Source: Candidatus Schekmanbacteria bacterium (GTDB lineage: Bacteria; Schekmanbacteria; GWA2-38-11; J061). Taken from it: DNA of 64,000 nucleotides. Below the pieces are notes generated by a model. It did not search any database. It had not been told where the DNA came from and worked only from the letters and a program-made list of their open reading frames with translations. The position numbers and the translations under genes were made by a program. The stretch's first letter is position 1. Each line of letters opens with the position of its first letter. Below, one piece after another: positions 1-8,678 of this stretch. The DNA lies in the NCBI GenBank assembly GCA_016219965.1, contig JACRJM010000015.1:157857-221856 (forward strand). The letters are read 5' to 3'.

Positions 1-1141
1 GTTTATTGGTGAATTTTTTTGCAAGATATGAGTGAGTATGGGCGATCCTCCAGATTCTGGGATCTGCTTTCAGTTCTACCATGAAAAGCTGTGTATCCAT
101 CCACGAATGCTTCTTTTTAGAAGGCGGATTTTGAGAACCGCAGGTAGAAACCAATATCCATCCCGGAGTTGTACTGCAATTGCCTGAAAAATGGAGACCT
201 ATATCAGGATTTATATTAAAAGGAATGAAGACAAGTTGTGTCTCGGCGCCGGTTTCAAGGTCTGCCATTGAAATATAGTCAGTGGCATTGTTTTGATAGA
301 CAAATACATCCTTTCCTTCTGCGGTCAATGCCAGATCTCCATGGGCATTTGAACCGTCAGGAAGTTTTATGCTCGATGAAAAATCCCGTGAAAAAACGTG
401 GATATAACTTACGTAATCATAACCAATCAGGCAGTGCTCACCTGACATATCCATACTCACCCAGTCTATCCCATCGTCGAACCCCGAGCTCTTCTCTCCT
501 ACTATCTTGTCTTCGGTCCTGTCATAGACAATGACTGACAGGAGATTGTATTCTTCGTTCTCTACCATAAATGACCAGAATCTTCTGTCTGAAGACGAGT
601 CTCCTTCGGTTTTCGTTGTGATAAATGCACCTGACGGAAATTCATTTTTAAAATCATGAATAAGCGTTGAAGCATCTGTTTCTGTATTGTAGCTTCTAAG
701 CTCCATATTTGAGAGATAATAAAATATATTCGGCTCCGCAGGGTCCCATCTCGGTTCAGGTTCTTCTCCCCCCTCGTTGAATGCATTGATTTTTTTTATT
801 TTCTTATAGGTAGTCAAATCGTAAAGATACCATACTCCGTCATTACCTCGCAAAACAAGGAGAGTGCCGTCGCTGTTCTCAGGAGCTGTTCTTGCATATT
901 CATTTTCTATTCCCGGACCTGAATACTTATCTGTACTCTTCTTTGTAATCCGGACAATCGTTGTATGGAAATTCTTGTCTGTAAATGCCTTTCCCTTTTT
1001 AGGAAGCGAGACTTTGGGGACTGTATATTTGTCTTTACCCATGACAAAATCAAAAATCTCGGCGTGTGTCTTGATGTTTGAAAATGCAGTAAAGATAAGA
1101 ATAAAAAAAACTACGCTGCAGACCGCTTTATTTCTTTTCAT
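1..1141 (-). CDS. Exported beta-propeller-like protein, 3' end cut off by the window
   Basis: I translated this open frame by hand from the ATG at 1141 down to base 1 with no stop, giving about 380 residues; the C-terminus lies outside the window. It begins with a short basic segment and a hydrophobic stretch (MKRNKAVCSVVFFILIF...), a plausible Sec signal peptide. The rest alternates short beta-strand-like segments with turns such as RWDPAEPNIFYYLS and SNAHGDLALTAEGKDVF, which is the style of TolB/WD40-type propellers that read out step by step. No catalytic motif is visible. The start is supported by a GGGGGAGTT ribosome-binding site just upstream, a G-run type shared with several other exported-protein genes here. 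It is divergent from the beta-helix gene that starts at 1353. Function unknown; a six- to eight-bladed extracellular propeller is the best guess. Confidence 0.75.
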   Translation of the reverse strand, partial: MKRNKAVCSVVFFILIFTAFSNIKTHAEIFDFVMGKDKYTVPKVSLPKKGKAFTDKNFHTTIVRITKKSTDKYSGPGIENEYARTAPENSDGTLLVLRGNDGVWYLYDLTTYKKIKKINAFNEGGEEPEPRWDPAEPNIFYYLSNMELRSYNTETDASTLIHDFKNEFPSGAFITTKTEGDSSSDRRFWSFMVENEEYNLLSVIVYDRTEDKIVGEKSSGFDDGIDWVSMDMSGEHCLIGYDYVSYIHVFSRDFSSSIKLPDGSNAHGDLALTAEGKDVFVYQNNATDYISMADLETGAETQLVFIPFNINPDIGLHFSGNCSTTPGWILVSTCGSQNPPSKKKHSWMDTQLFMVELKADPRIWRIAHTHSYLAKKFTNK

Positions 1142-1352
1142 AACTCCCCCTTCTTCCCAGACATTTAAACAAATTTGAAACACAGAGCCATTTTTCTAAT
1201 ATCAATTTATGCACGGTCTTATTCGAGTCAATAATTAACAATATATATGGGATCTACCTCTTAGAAGAATTGTTAATGCTTGCATATTAATAAATTACAT
1301 ATATTTTTTTAGATAGTAAATGCAGAAACTTTTGTCGTGGGGGGAATTCCGC

Positions 1353-2750
1353 ATGAAAGTATTTAAAGTTAAAAAACATATTCTCTTTATCTCTGTTTTG
1401 GTTATAGCTGGTATTATCATTTGTTGTAATCAGGGAGCCGCATCAGATGACAGACAAAGTGCAAACGGAAAAGTTTATTATATCTCAAAGAGCGGGAAAG
1501 ATTCCAACACCGGAACCTTCAAAAAGCCATGGAAAACAATACAGCATGCCGCTGACAAACTCACTGCCGGAGACACGCTTTATATCAGGAAAGGAATATA
1601 TAAAGAAAGGGTCGTGCCAAAGAATTCCGGCGAGTCAGGTAAATTCATAGTTTACTCCTCTTATAAAGGTGAAAAGGTGACTATTGACGGAAAGAATGTG
1701 AATTTGCCGCCAACAGGGGAATATGGAGATCTTTTTGGTTTGTTTGAGATAAGCGGGAAAAGTTACATAAAAGTGAACCGCCTGAGAGTTGTCAACGCTT
1801 TAACCAATGCCGGCAGCAATGGGATTCTGTTGAGTGATTCAGACAATATCATTATCAGCAATAATTATGTCGGGAACACTCAGTCCTCCGGTATCGGAGT
1901 ATGGAATTGCCAGAACATGACTTTAACCGGAAATGAAATTAACAAAGCCTGTAAAGGCGGGCAACAGGAATCAATCAGTGTGGCAGGCACGGACACATTT
2001 GAAATCAAAAACAATAAAGTCCATCATACTAATACAAAAGCAGACAAAGAAGGCATCTGCGTAAAAGATGGTTCTTCAAATGGGAAAGTTTATAATAATC
2101 TCATTTATAAGGTGCCTGCCGCAGGTATTTATGTTGATGCGTGGGACAAACACACTTACGGCATTGAAGTTTTCGGCAATGTTGTCCACGGCATTTCGAA
2201 TAGTGACGGGATTCAGGCAGCATCAGAAATGGGCGGGTTATTGGAAGATATAAAATTCTATAACAACATCAGCTATAATAATAAATATCGCGGCATTACC
2301 ATTACACGCAACGGCGATGAAGGCGGCAGTCATCCAATGAAAAATATCAGTATTATCAACAATACCTTTTATAACAACGGAGATGATTGGGGAGGCGGTG
2401 CGGCAATGGACAACACTGAAGCCGAAGATGTGGTAATCAGAAACAATATTTGCAGCCAAAACCGTTCATTTGAAATATCTGTGTCCAGCGATGTTCCAGT
2501 GCAAAATACGGCAGTGGAAAATAATCTGCTTTACAGCTACAAATCAGACCTCGAAGACGGCGAAGTGACTGGAATTGATTTTGTAGAGGGGGATCCGCTT
2601 TTTATAAACCCTGCCAAAGGTAATTTCCATTTGAAGGATACATCACCGGCAATTGATAAAGGCTCTTCTGTAGATGCTCCGGAATATGATTTTGACGGTA
2701 ATACCCGTCCCCAAAATGGAAAATACGACATCGGTGCTTTTGAGAAATAG
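1353..2750 (+). CDS. Exported right-handed parallel beta-helix protein (DUF1565/choice-of-anchor Q type)
   Basis: A 465-residue protein. An upstream in-frame ATG exists at 1320, but the ATG at 1353 is preceded by a GGGGGGAATTCCGC ribosome-binding site and begins a normal signal sequence (MKVFKVKKHILFISVLVIAG), so I use 1353. The hydrophobic stretch ends in IIICC, so lipoprotein processing at a cysteine is possible. The mature part opens with YYISKSGKDSNTGTFKKPW, the typical DUF1565 entry to parallel beta-helices. It continues with repeated NNxxxxNxxxGI rungs (for example ISNNYVGNTQSSGIGVW). The last 50 residues (NPAKGNFHLKDTSPAIDKGS, then DIGAFE) are the usual end of bacterial choice-of-anchor Q proteins. 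Related folds include polysaccharide lyases and epimerases, but I see no catalytic signature, so the role may be adhesion or glycan binding. Confidence 0.85.
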   Translation: MKVFKVKKHILFISVLVIAGIIICCNQGAASDDRQSANGKVYYISKSGKDSNTGTFKKPWKTIQHAADKLTAGDTLYIRKGIYKERVVPKNSGESGKFIVYSSYKGEKVTIDGKNVNLPPTGEYGDLFGLFEISGKSYIKVNRLRVVNALTNAGSNGILLSDSDNIIISNNYVGNTQSSGIGVWNCQNMTLTGNEINKACKGGQQESISVAGTDTFEIKNNKVHHTNTKADKEGICVKDGSSNGKVYNNLIYKVPAAGIYVDAWDKHTYGIEVFGNVVHGISNSDGIQAASEMGGLLEDIKFYNNISYNNKYRGITITRNGDEGGSHPMKNISIINNTFYNNGDDWGGGAAMDNTEAEDVVIRNNICSQNRSFEISVSSDVPVQNTAVENNLLYSYKSDLEDGEVTGIDFVEGDPLFINPAKGNFHLKDTSPAIDKGSSVDAPEYDFDGNTRPQNGKYDIGAFEK

Positions 2751-2783
2751 GGACAGCGCCCGTTTTTTATTGAATCATTTATT

Positions 2784-3026
2784 ATGTACTATTTATATAT
2801 CCTCCAATGCTCTGATAAAACTTTATACACCGGGATCACAGTTGATTTGTCGCGCCGGGTGAAAGAACATAACACCTCTAAGCTTGGTGCAAAATATACG
2901 AGTGCCCGCAGACCGGTCAAACTCGTTTATTCAAAAAAGTTCCGTAACCGTTCTACGGCTTCAAGGGAAGAACACCGGATAAAGAAGCTCTCCAGAGAAG
3001 AGAAGTTGGAGTTGATAAAAAAATAA
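2784..3026 (+). CDS. GIY-YIG nuclease-like protein (UPF0213 type)
   Basis: An 80-residue protein made almost entirely of a single GIY-YIG fold. The N-terminus reads YYLYILQCSDKTLYTGIT, in which the YxYIxxC and LYxGxT elements are the hallmarks of the UPF0213/UvrC-type family. It is followed by the conserved RRVKEHN helix with its arginine and by KLVYSK. The length is normal for this stand-alone family (80-100 residues). Members are predicted DNA endonucleases, and their cellular role is mostly unknown. No clear Shine-Dalgarno sequence precedes the ATG. A GGGACAGCGCCCGTTTTTT stretch lies between the beta-helix gene and this gene, and a similar GGAACAGAGCCCTTTTTT stretch follows it. Both could act as weak terminators. 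Confidence 0.85.
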   Translation: MYYLYILQCSDKTLYTGITVDLSRRVKEHNTSKLGAKYTSARRPVKLVYSKKFRNRSTASREEHRIKKLSREEKLELIKK

Positions 3027-3056
3027 TAAGAAAATAATAAGGAACAGAGCCCTTTT

Positions 3057-5168
3057 TTACTTAACAGTTATCTTCTTCGATACCTTGATATTGTTGTCCT
3101 CGTTTGATTCAGAGATAGCATTGCCACTGTCACATTTGACTTTAATGTAATAGGTGCCGTGGGTGGCATTTGCCTTCCAATTGTATTTAATGATCTGGCT
3201 TCGTTTCTTACTTAAGCTCCTTACAGATTTGCTACCCAGCAATGTATCTCCATCTATTGTGCTGTTATCCTTATTAGCAGACAGATAAAATTGCACAGAA
3301 GATGCAGACGCAGTTACCTTGCCGACATTTTTAATCACGGCTTTTATGGCAAGCTTCTTCCCATTTTTTATCTTATTCGGGCATGTGACTGAATTGGCTG
3401 TGAGGTCGGCAAGGTTAATAGGAGGAGTAATGCCGCTTTGAGTTATCGTGAAAACCTTATCTTCTATATCTGCAACGCTGGCAATGGTAAACCCATTTAG
3501 AGTGGCTGCCACTGTTATTGTTCCGGTTATAGGATTAACAGTGTTGTTTTCTGCTACAGTGTAGGTGATTACGCCGTCGCCTTCACCGCTTGCCCCGAAA
3601 ATAATCGTTATCCAATCGTCGTTGCTATGGGCTGTCCATGCAACACCGGCAGATGCTGTTACAGTTATACCCCCTTCGCCGCCGTCTGAGCTAAATGAAT
3701 CACCTGATCCCGAAATTTCAAGCGTATCAGTGAATGCTGATTCCGTAACAGTAAATCCCGCCGGCAATGACTCTGTGCCGATTGTATTTGTAACAGTTAC
3801 ATCTCTTGCGCCTGGATTTGCAAAAAGATCTATGGAGATAGTTGCAGTCATCGCTGTATCACTGATTACAGTAAAGGTAATTACTGTTATCCCTTCACCA
3901 AATCCTATAGCTTCAGCTCCTGTAAAATTTGCTCCGCTTATTGTGATATCCAATGTTTCTCCCGGCTCTGCGGAATCCGGGCTTGAGAACGAAACCAAAG
4001 GAACAGCCGGCTCAACCTGTTCAGACCTAACCGGCCAAACATAGTTAAGGTCGCCCTTACCGGCGTCATAGGCGTAGCAATGGACCATATCGACATACCA
4101 TGCGTGGCTTTTATTGGTTGCGTAAGTAGAAGACGACCAATAGTACCAGGACTCAACATTGCTAAAACCCTGAGCATTGAGCCATGTGTATGTATCCACC
4201 TCGCCCACATTTACAAGGCTTCTAAGCTCATTAACATTCGGGAGGCGCCAGTCGTTAAACCCGAGATAATTACTACCGTTAAGCGATGCAATATAAGAAA
4301 GAGCCTCCTGCCATGTTTTATCATCATTTGGAATATCTGCGTTCTTTGCCCATATCAGCCCTGTGAGATTATCCGTGACAGTTTGATCGCCATTGTCAGT
4401 AAATCTTGAGCTAGGCCATGCAACGCCTGCCTGAATGTCTCCGTCCTGTCCCGTGCCTGCGCAGGGAATCTCTGTGCCTGATTCGTCATTGCACTTTGTC
4501 TGCCCTGTCTGCGGAAGGGAAATAACCGAAGGACCGGATGACCTGACCGGCCAAACATTGTAAGTGAAAGCCTTGCCGCGGTATTTGACCTGACCATAGT
4601 CCATAGCGACTCCCCACCCGCTGTATGTATCTCCTGAGTACATGGAAGAAGACCAATAGTAGTCTGCCTGCACATTGCTGAAACCTTGCGTATTAAGCCA
4701 TGTGGATATCCCCGCCTCATCAACATTTACAAGGCTGCTAAGTTCGTTAACATTGGGGAGACGCCAGTCATTGTGACCGAGGTAACTTTCAGAATTTAAT
4801 TTAGCTACATAATTCAGGGCATGCTGCCATATTACTTTACCATCATCAGCGATATTATCAGCATCAAACCCCGGGTCTCTTGTTGTCATGATATTTGCAT
4901 CCTTTACCCAGATAAGCCCTGTGAGGTTGTCAGTGACAGTCTGATCGCCATTGTCAGTAAATCTTGGGCTAGGCCATGCAACGCCTGCCTGAATATCAGC
5001 ATCCTGCCCGGTGCCTGCGCATGCAATCTCTGCGCCCGATGAGTCGTAGCACTTTGTCTCGCCTGTCTGCGGAAGCTCAATCACTCCACCGGCATAGGCA
5101 CTTGCGGTTATGGAAAGAGCTGCTAATAAGATTGTTAATAGTCTGGAAGAGAAATTATTGGATAGCAT
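3057..5168 (-). CDS. Exported two-DUF1566, TIG, BACON and CARDB domain protein
   Basis: A 703-residue exported protein. Residues 1-26 form a signal peptide ending AYA. Two tandem DUF1566/Lcl-C modules follow at roughly 29-210 and 216-390. Both carry the shared pattern LPQTGxTKC, FTDNGDQTVTDNLTGLIW, NDWRLPNVNEL and YYWSSS. Next come an IPT/TIG-like Ig fold (about 390-475, SFSSPDSAEPGETLDI), a BACON-like segment (about 485-580, containing VAWTAHSNDDWITI) and a C-terminal CARDB domain (about 590-703, ending SNEDNNIKVSKKITVK). All are extracellular carbohydrate- or protein-binding folds, so a surface adhesin or cell-envelope binding role is likely. The start is set by an AAGGGGGTATT ribosome-binding site directly before the ATG. 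The two DUF1566 copies are clearly an internal duplication. Confidence 0.85.
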   Translation of the reverse strand: MLSNNFSSRLLTILLAALSITASAYAGGVIELPQTGETKCYDSSGAEIACAGTGQDADIQAGVAWPSPRFTDNGDQTVTDNLTGLIWVKDANIMTTRDPGFDADNIADDGKVIWQHALNYVAKLNSESYLGHNDWRLPNVNELSSLVNVDEAGISTWLNTQGFSNVQADYYWSSSMYSGDTYSGWGVAMDYGQVKYRGKAFTYNVWPVRSSGPSVISLPQTGQTKCNDESGTEIPCAGTGQDGDIQAGVAWPSSRFTDNGDQTVTDNLTGLIWAKNADIPNDDKTWQEALSYIASLNGSNYLGFNDWRLPNVNELRSLVNVGEVDTYTWLNAQGFSNVESWYYWSSSTYATNKSHAWYVDMVHCYAYDAGKGDLNYVWPVRSEQVEPAVPLVSFSSPDSAEPGETLDITISGANFTGAEAIGFGEGITVITFTVISDTAMTATISIDLFANPGARDVTVTNTIGTESLPAGFTVTESAFTDTLEISGSGDSFSSDGGEGGITVTASAGVAWTAHSNDDWITIIFGASGEGDGVITYTVAENNTVNPITGTITVAATLNGFTIASVADIEDKVFTITQSGITPPINLADLTANSVTCPNKIKNGKKLAIKAVIKNVGKVTASASSVQFYLSANKDNSTIDGDTLLGSKSVRSLSKKRSQIIKYNWKANATHGTYYIKVKCDSGNAISESNEDNNIKVSKKITVK

Positions 5169-5317
5169 AATACCCCCTTATGCTGAGAATGTTGATAAGC
5201 GGAAATATCTAAATATAAGTATCAGGATTAAAGCAAGGAATAAATATTGAAGGTTTCAACAGCGCTTTTATTTATTTGACAACTAAGAAGACTTATAAAG
5301 TGCATATAGCACTAACA

Positions 5318-5872
5318 TCAATTTCTTTTCTTTTTTGTTTTGTATTGTGCTGATTCCTCTTCTGTCTCAAAACCTATTTTTCTTTTTGGGCTAGGTGGTG
5401 TTTGTAAGAGCTGCCGAATGGCATCAAAAACTATTTTAAACTGACTATCATATTTCTTTTCAATTTTTTCGAGTTTGCTTGCAAGATCTTTATGAGTTGC
5501 AAGGATTTCACGCAGTTTCACAAATGCTCTCATTATTCCAATATTCACCTGTATTGCTCTCTCACTGTTCAACACTGTTGAAAGCATTGCAACACCTTGT
5601 TCTGTAAAGACAAGCGGCAAATAACGCCTGCCGCCGCGGCCTTTCGAGGTCGCAATTTGCGACCTCAAATATTCATATTCTTTATTAGTAAGTTTAAACA
5701 TAAAATCTGGAGGAAACCTGTTTATATTTCGTCTGACCTGTTCATTTAAACGTTTTGTACTTACCTGATAAAGCTCCGCAAGATCAGCATCCAGCATTAT
5801 TTTCTGGCCACGAACAAAAAATATCCGTTTTTCGATCAGCTCATGCGGAATTATTTCTTTAGTAGTAGTCAA
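5318..5872 (-). CDS. ORF6N domain DNA-binding protein
   Basis: A 184-residue protein. The N-terminal part is a clear ORF6N domain: IEKRIFFVRGQKIMLDADLA, then ELYQVSTKRLNEQVRRN, FPPDFMFKL and LPLVFTEQGVAML are all characteristic. The ORF6N/KilA-N group is common in phage and mobile-element antirepressor-like proteins, but it also occurs as stand-alone chromosomal genes. The second half (residues 125-184) is a predicted coiled coil (KDLASKLEKIEKKYDSQFK) followed by a charged tail ending KKKRN. No phage genes lie nearby, so this is probably a stand-alone regulator or the remnant of a mobile element rather than part of a prophage. The target is unknown. Confidence 0.85.
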   Translation of the reverse strand: MTTTKEIIPHELIEKRIFFVRGQKIMLDADLAELYQVSTKRLNEQVRRNINRFPPDFMFKLTNKEYEYLRSQIATSKGRGGRRYLPLVFTEQGVAMLSTVLNSERAIQVNIGIMRAFVKLREILATHKDLASKLEKIEKKYDSQFKIVFDAIRQLLQTPPSPKRKIGFETEEESAQYKTKKKRN

Positions 5873-6208
5873 AAAGTACCTTTCAATATCAGTTAACTAA
5901 ATTTGTTTTATATTTATTATTTTATAATTTACTTGCTATTAATAACATTGTCTCACCCTTAACACAATGCATATTGTAAACTTTTCCTGTTGTTAAAATA
6001 GGGATCATTAGATGGTATTTATGCCAATCCAAAGAATGGCACGTTCGGGGAACGTGCCCTACAAAAATGATGCATGTGAAAATTAAAATAGAAGTACCGC
6101 CTGTTTTTTTTATTCAAAATGCTTTATAAATTCTTTAATCATGTGTATTGAAAACATTCGATGTGTTAAGAAATCTGGCGGTGTATAGACAGCGAGAGAT
6201 TTAGAGCT
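5873..6208. other. 336-base intergenic region
   Basis: This AT-rich stretch lies between the divergent ORF6N and FAD-oxidoreductase genes. It contains one perfect 21-base hairpin repeat (listed separately at 6038-6058). I see no ORF with a ribosome-binding site and no convincing promoter hexamer pair. Confidence 0.6.
6038..6058. repeat. Dispersed palindromic repeat, copy A1
   Basis: A perfect inverted repeat with 9-base arms (GGCACGTTC and its complement) around a GGG loop, followed by CTACA. The same 21 bases occur again at 39303-39323, also followed by CTACA. Read on the minus strand, each copy is TGTAG followed by the palindrome. It lies between genes, as expected for REP-like elements. 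Confidence 0.85.
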
Positions 6209-7549
6209 ATGACTGAAAAATCATTTGATATAGCTGTTGCGGGTGCAGGGCCATGCGGATTGATGGCGGCAAAGAAGTTGTCTGCAAAGGGATTTAAGGT
6301 TGCAGTGGTTGACCGGAAGCCTTTTGCGTCATTCATCAATCCCGGCATAATGGAGATGCTTTCTCTCCAGCCAAACAGGGTAAGCGTAGATGACAGCGGG
6401 ATTTATTTTCCTGAAAGCGGTTTCACTCTTCCCAAGTACAGCATTAAAAATGAGATATACGGGTTTGCCACATATTCCCCCGGAAAGCAGAGTCTGCGCT
6501 TGCGTTCCCACTTCCCCACAAATTACCGGATTGATTATCCTTACTGGATAGAGAAGCTTGAAAAAGAGGCAAGAAATTTTGGTGCTTCTTTATTTTACGG
6601 CTTTGAGGTTGTCTCTCTCATAAAGGAAAAAGAGCGCGTAATCGGATTGGTAGCTGAAAATAAAGATAGCTCTCAGTTAGAAATCAAGGCTCATCATTTA
6701 GTGGCAGCAGACGGCATAAGGTCTAAAATCTCGCGGTTTGCTGGCATCAAGAAAGAACACTGGGGAGCCAAAAGAATTGCAGGTCTTAAATTTAAGGATT
6801 TTGATATATCACTTACTTCAAGGAGTGAATTTTTTAATCCTGCATTTCATAATATGTATCTGGACAAAAAGTTTTCAGGTCCAAATACCCTTGCGCTTGC
6901 TGCATATCTTGGAGATGGGGAGATGTACACAATTGCAGATATCAATGACCATGATGTGAAAGGCAATTCATCATATAATCCTGTGGATTGCCTTGAAAAC
7001 TTTCTGAGTTTCTTAAATAAGCATGCTGCATGTGCAGAGGCATTCAGCAAGGCGCGTCCTTATAAAAGGTTCTGTGCTTATCTTCCAATTAGCTCCCCGA
7101 TTGCGGAGCCGTTTGCAATGGAAGGGATAAGTTTTATTGGTGATACGGCATTTACAATAGAAACCCAGTGGGCAGGTGCAATGGCGATTGCAGCGCGGGC
7201 CGCTGAAACAATAGAAAAGATACTTGTCAGTGACGGAGCTCAAGAATCAATTGAAAGTTATAATAAGTGGTGGGGCAGGTATGTGAAGAATGCGAGGAAG
7301 CAGGTTGACTTTTCAACATTTATGCACTCACTAGATGAGGAAGAGCTAAATGAGCTTTTTGGAATATTCAGTGAGGAAATTGTAATAGAGCATCTTGAAG
7401 GCAGTGATGATATGTTTGGAACACCCAATGAGTATATAAAAAATATGTATGAGACTCTTCTTTCTGTGAATCCGTCGGAAATAAAATCTCAGAAAGTAAA
7501 ACTGCTCGTTTCCATGCTTTTAAAACGGGGAGAAGAATTGCAGAAATAA
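6209..7549 (+). CDS. FAD-dependent oxidoreductase (geranylgeranyl reductase/group A monooxygenase-like)
   Basis: A 446-residue flavoprotein. Residues 7-17 (DIAVAGAGPCG) are the GxGxxG dinucleotide-binding loop of a Rossmann fold. It is followed by a strand ending in VVDRKPF, whose acidic residue would bind the ribose. VAADGIRSKIS near residue 170 is the DG motif, and FIGDTAFTIETQWAGA near residue 305 is the GD motif of the p-hydroxybenzoate hydroxylase/geranylgeranyl reductase superfamily. The C-terminal 100 residues are helical. The enzyme is cytosolic and would reduce or hydroxylate a hydrophobic or aromatic substrate that I cannot identify. The gene lies 55 bases upstream of the aldo/keto reductase and is probably co-transcribed with it. 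The ribosome-binding site is weak (GAGAG region at 6192). Confidence 0.8.
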   Translation: MTEKSFDIAVAGAGPCGLMAAKKLSAKGFKVAVVDRKPFASFINPGIMEMLSLQPNRVSVDDSGIYFPESGFTLPKYSIKNEIYGFATYSPGKQSLRLRSHFPTNYRIDYPYWIEKLEKEARNFGASLFYGFEVVSLIKEKERVIGLVAENKDSSQLEIKAHHLVAADGIRSKISRFAGIKKEHWGAKRIAGLKFKDFDISLTSRSEFFNPAFHNMYLDKKFSGPNTLALAAYLGDGEMYTIADINDHDVKGNSSYNPVDCLENFLSFLNKHAACAEAFSKARPYKRFCAYLPISSPIAEPFAMEGISFIGDTAFTIETQWAGAMAIAARAAETIEKILVSDGAQESIESYNKWWGRYVKNARKQVDFSTFMHSLDEEELNELFGIFSEEIVIEHLEGSDDMFGTPNEYIKNMYETLLSVNPSEIKSQKVKLLVSMLLKRGEELQK

Positions 7550-7604
7550 ATTTTGAAATTAGAGACTGTTGATTTTTAAAATATAAAAATACAAGGAGCA
7601 TGTT

Positions 7605-8636
7605 ATGGAAAAGACCAGGCTTGGAAGAACTAATCTTGAAGTCACAAAGATGGGACTGGGAGGGATAGCTCTTTCAACTGTAATGGGAGGCAAGGATGAA
7701 GAGACGATCAACAAGGTGATTCACGCGGCGCTGGATGCAGGGATTAACTTTATAGACACCTCAAGGGTTTACATGGATTCTGAAACAAACATCGGTGAGG
7801 TGATGAAGACAAGGAGAAAAGAATGTATTCTTGCCAGCAAATCTCATAGAAGAGGATATGATGAAGTGCTGTCAGATCTGGAAGACAGCCTGAAAGAATT
7901 ACAGACAGATAAGATAGAGATTTACCAGATACATGAGCTTGAACCCGATGAAATTTCCGATGTGATGAAAAAAGGTGGAACGCTGGATGCTTTTAAGAAA
8001 GCAAAGGAACAGGGCTTGATAGATTTTATAGGATTAACCAGCCATCATACGGATGTTACCGTTGAAATGATGAAGACTGGAGAGTTTGATACTGTTATGT
8101 TTCCATTTAACGTGATTGAGCGGGAACCTGAGAATGAAATAGTCTCCCTTGCCTGCTCTAAAGATATAGGAAGCATAGTGATGAAAGCCCTTGCCGGCGG
8201 TGTAATCAGGAATATTGAAAAATGTCATAAATTCTTAAACGGTTATCCTCTTGATAATGTCCTTGTCGGTGTTGCCAACCTCGCTGAGTTAGAGGAGAAT
8301 CTCAAGTATGCAGAGAGCACGGAGCCTCTGACAGCGCAGGAACTTAAAGAGTTTGAGGATGAGGTTGCCTATTTAGGAAAAGATTTTTGCAGACGCTGCA
8401 ACTACTGTATGCCTTGTTCAAATGATATCATTATATCGGCTATGATCCATCTTACCTGGCAAAGGGTGAAAGGTTTAAGCTACGATGAACTCTCTGATGA
8501 CAGAAAGAGATCTGGTAATAATCTAATGCTCTGGTGGCAGGCATGCAATGAGTGCGGACAGTGTGAAGAAAAATGTCCCTATGATCTTCCAACCATTGAA
8601 CGCAAGAATGATTTGATGAAGTTGTTTTCCAGATAG
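7605..8636 (+). CDS. Aldo/keto reductase with C-terminal two-cluster ferredoxin domain
   Basis: A 343-residue protein. Residues 1-255 form an aldo/keto reductase barrel with the catalytic tetrad visible as D51 and Y56 (IDTSRVY), K79 (ILASKS) and H110 (YQIHEL). The C-terminal part has two cysteine clusters, FCRRCNYCMPC near residue 262 and CNECGQCEEKC near residue 316, each followed by P or a similar residue. These could bind two 4Fe-4S clusters, though the first group is not a textbook ferredoxin motif. Such fusions are known as ferredoxin-type oxidoreductases in anaerobes and probably couple NAD(P)H or ferredoxin to carbonyl reduction. An AAGGAG ribosome-binding site precedes the ATG. It follows the FAD oxidoreductase as a likely two-gene unit. 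The substrate is unknown. Confidence 0.88.
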   Translation: MEKTRLGRTNLEVTKMGLGGIALSTVMGGKDEETINKVIHAALDAGINFIDTSRVYMDSETNIGEVMKTRRKECILASKSHRRGYDEVLSDLEDSLKELQTDKIEIYQIHELEPDEISDVMKKGGTLDAFKKAKEQGLIDFIGLTSHHTDVTVEMMKTGEFDTVMFPFNVIEREPENEIVSLACSKDIGSIVMKALAGGVIRNIEKCHKFLNGYPLDNVLVGVANLAELEENLKYAESTEPLTAQELKEFEDEVAYLGKDFCRRCNYCMPCSNDIIISAMIHLTWQRVKGLSYDELSDDRKRSGNNLMLWWQACNECGQCEEKCPYDLPTIERKNDLMKLFSR

Positions 8637-8678
8637 GTCATAGACAGATTATAAAAAACGTTTACGAGGTCGTGGACT

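Noticed and set aside
1320-1352. Upstream ATG for the beta-helix gene
   Set aside because: It adds 11 residues before a normal signal peptide, and the G-rich ribosome-binding site fits the ATG at 1353.
3565-4044. 159-codon open frame on the plus strand inside the DUF1566/CARDB gene
   Set aside because: It is antisense to a well-supported exported protein, has a low-complexity valine/proline/serine-rich product and no ribosome-binding site.
5318-5872. ORF6N gene as evidence of a prophage
   Set aside because: No integrase, capsid, terminase or lysis genes lie nearby.
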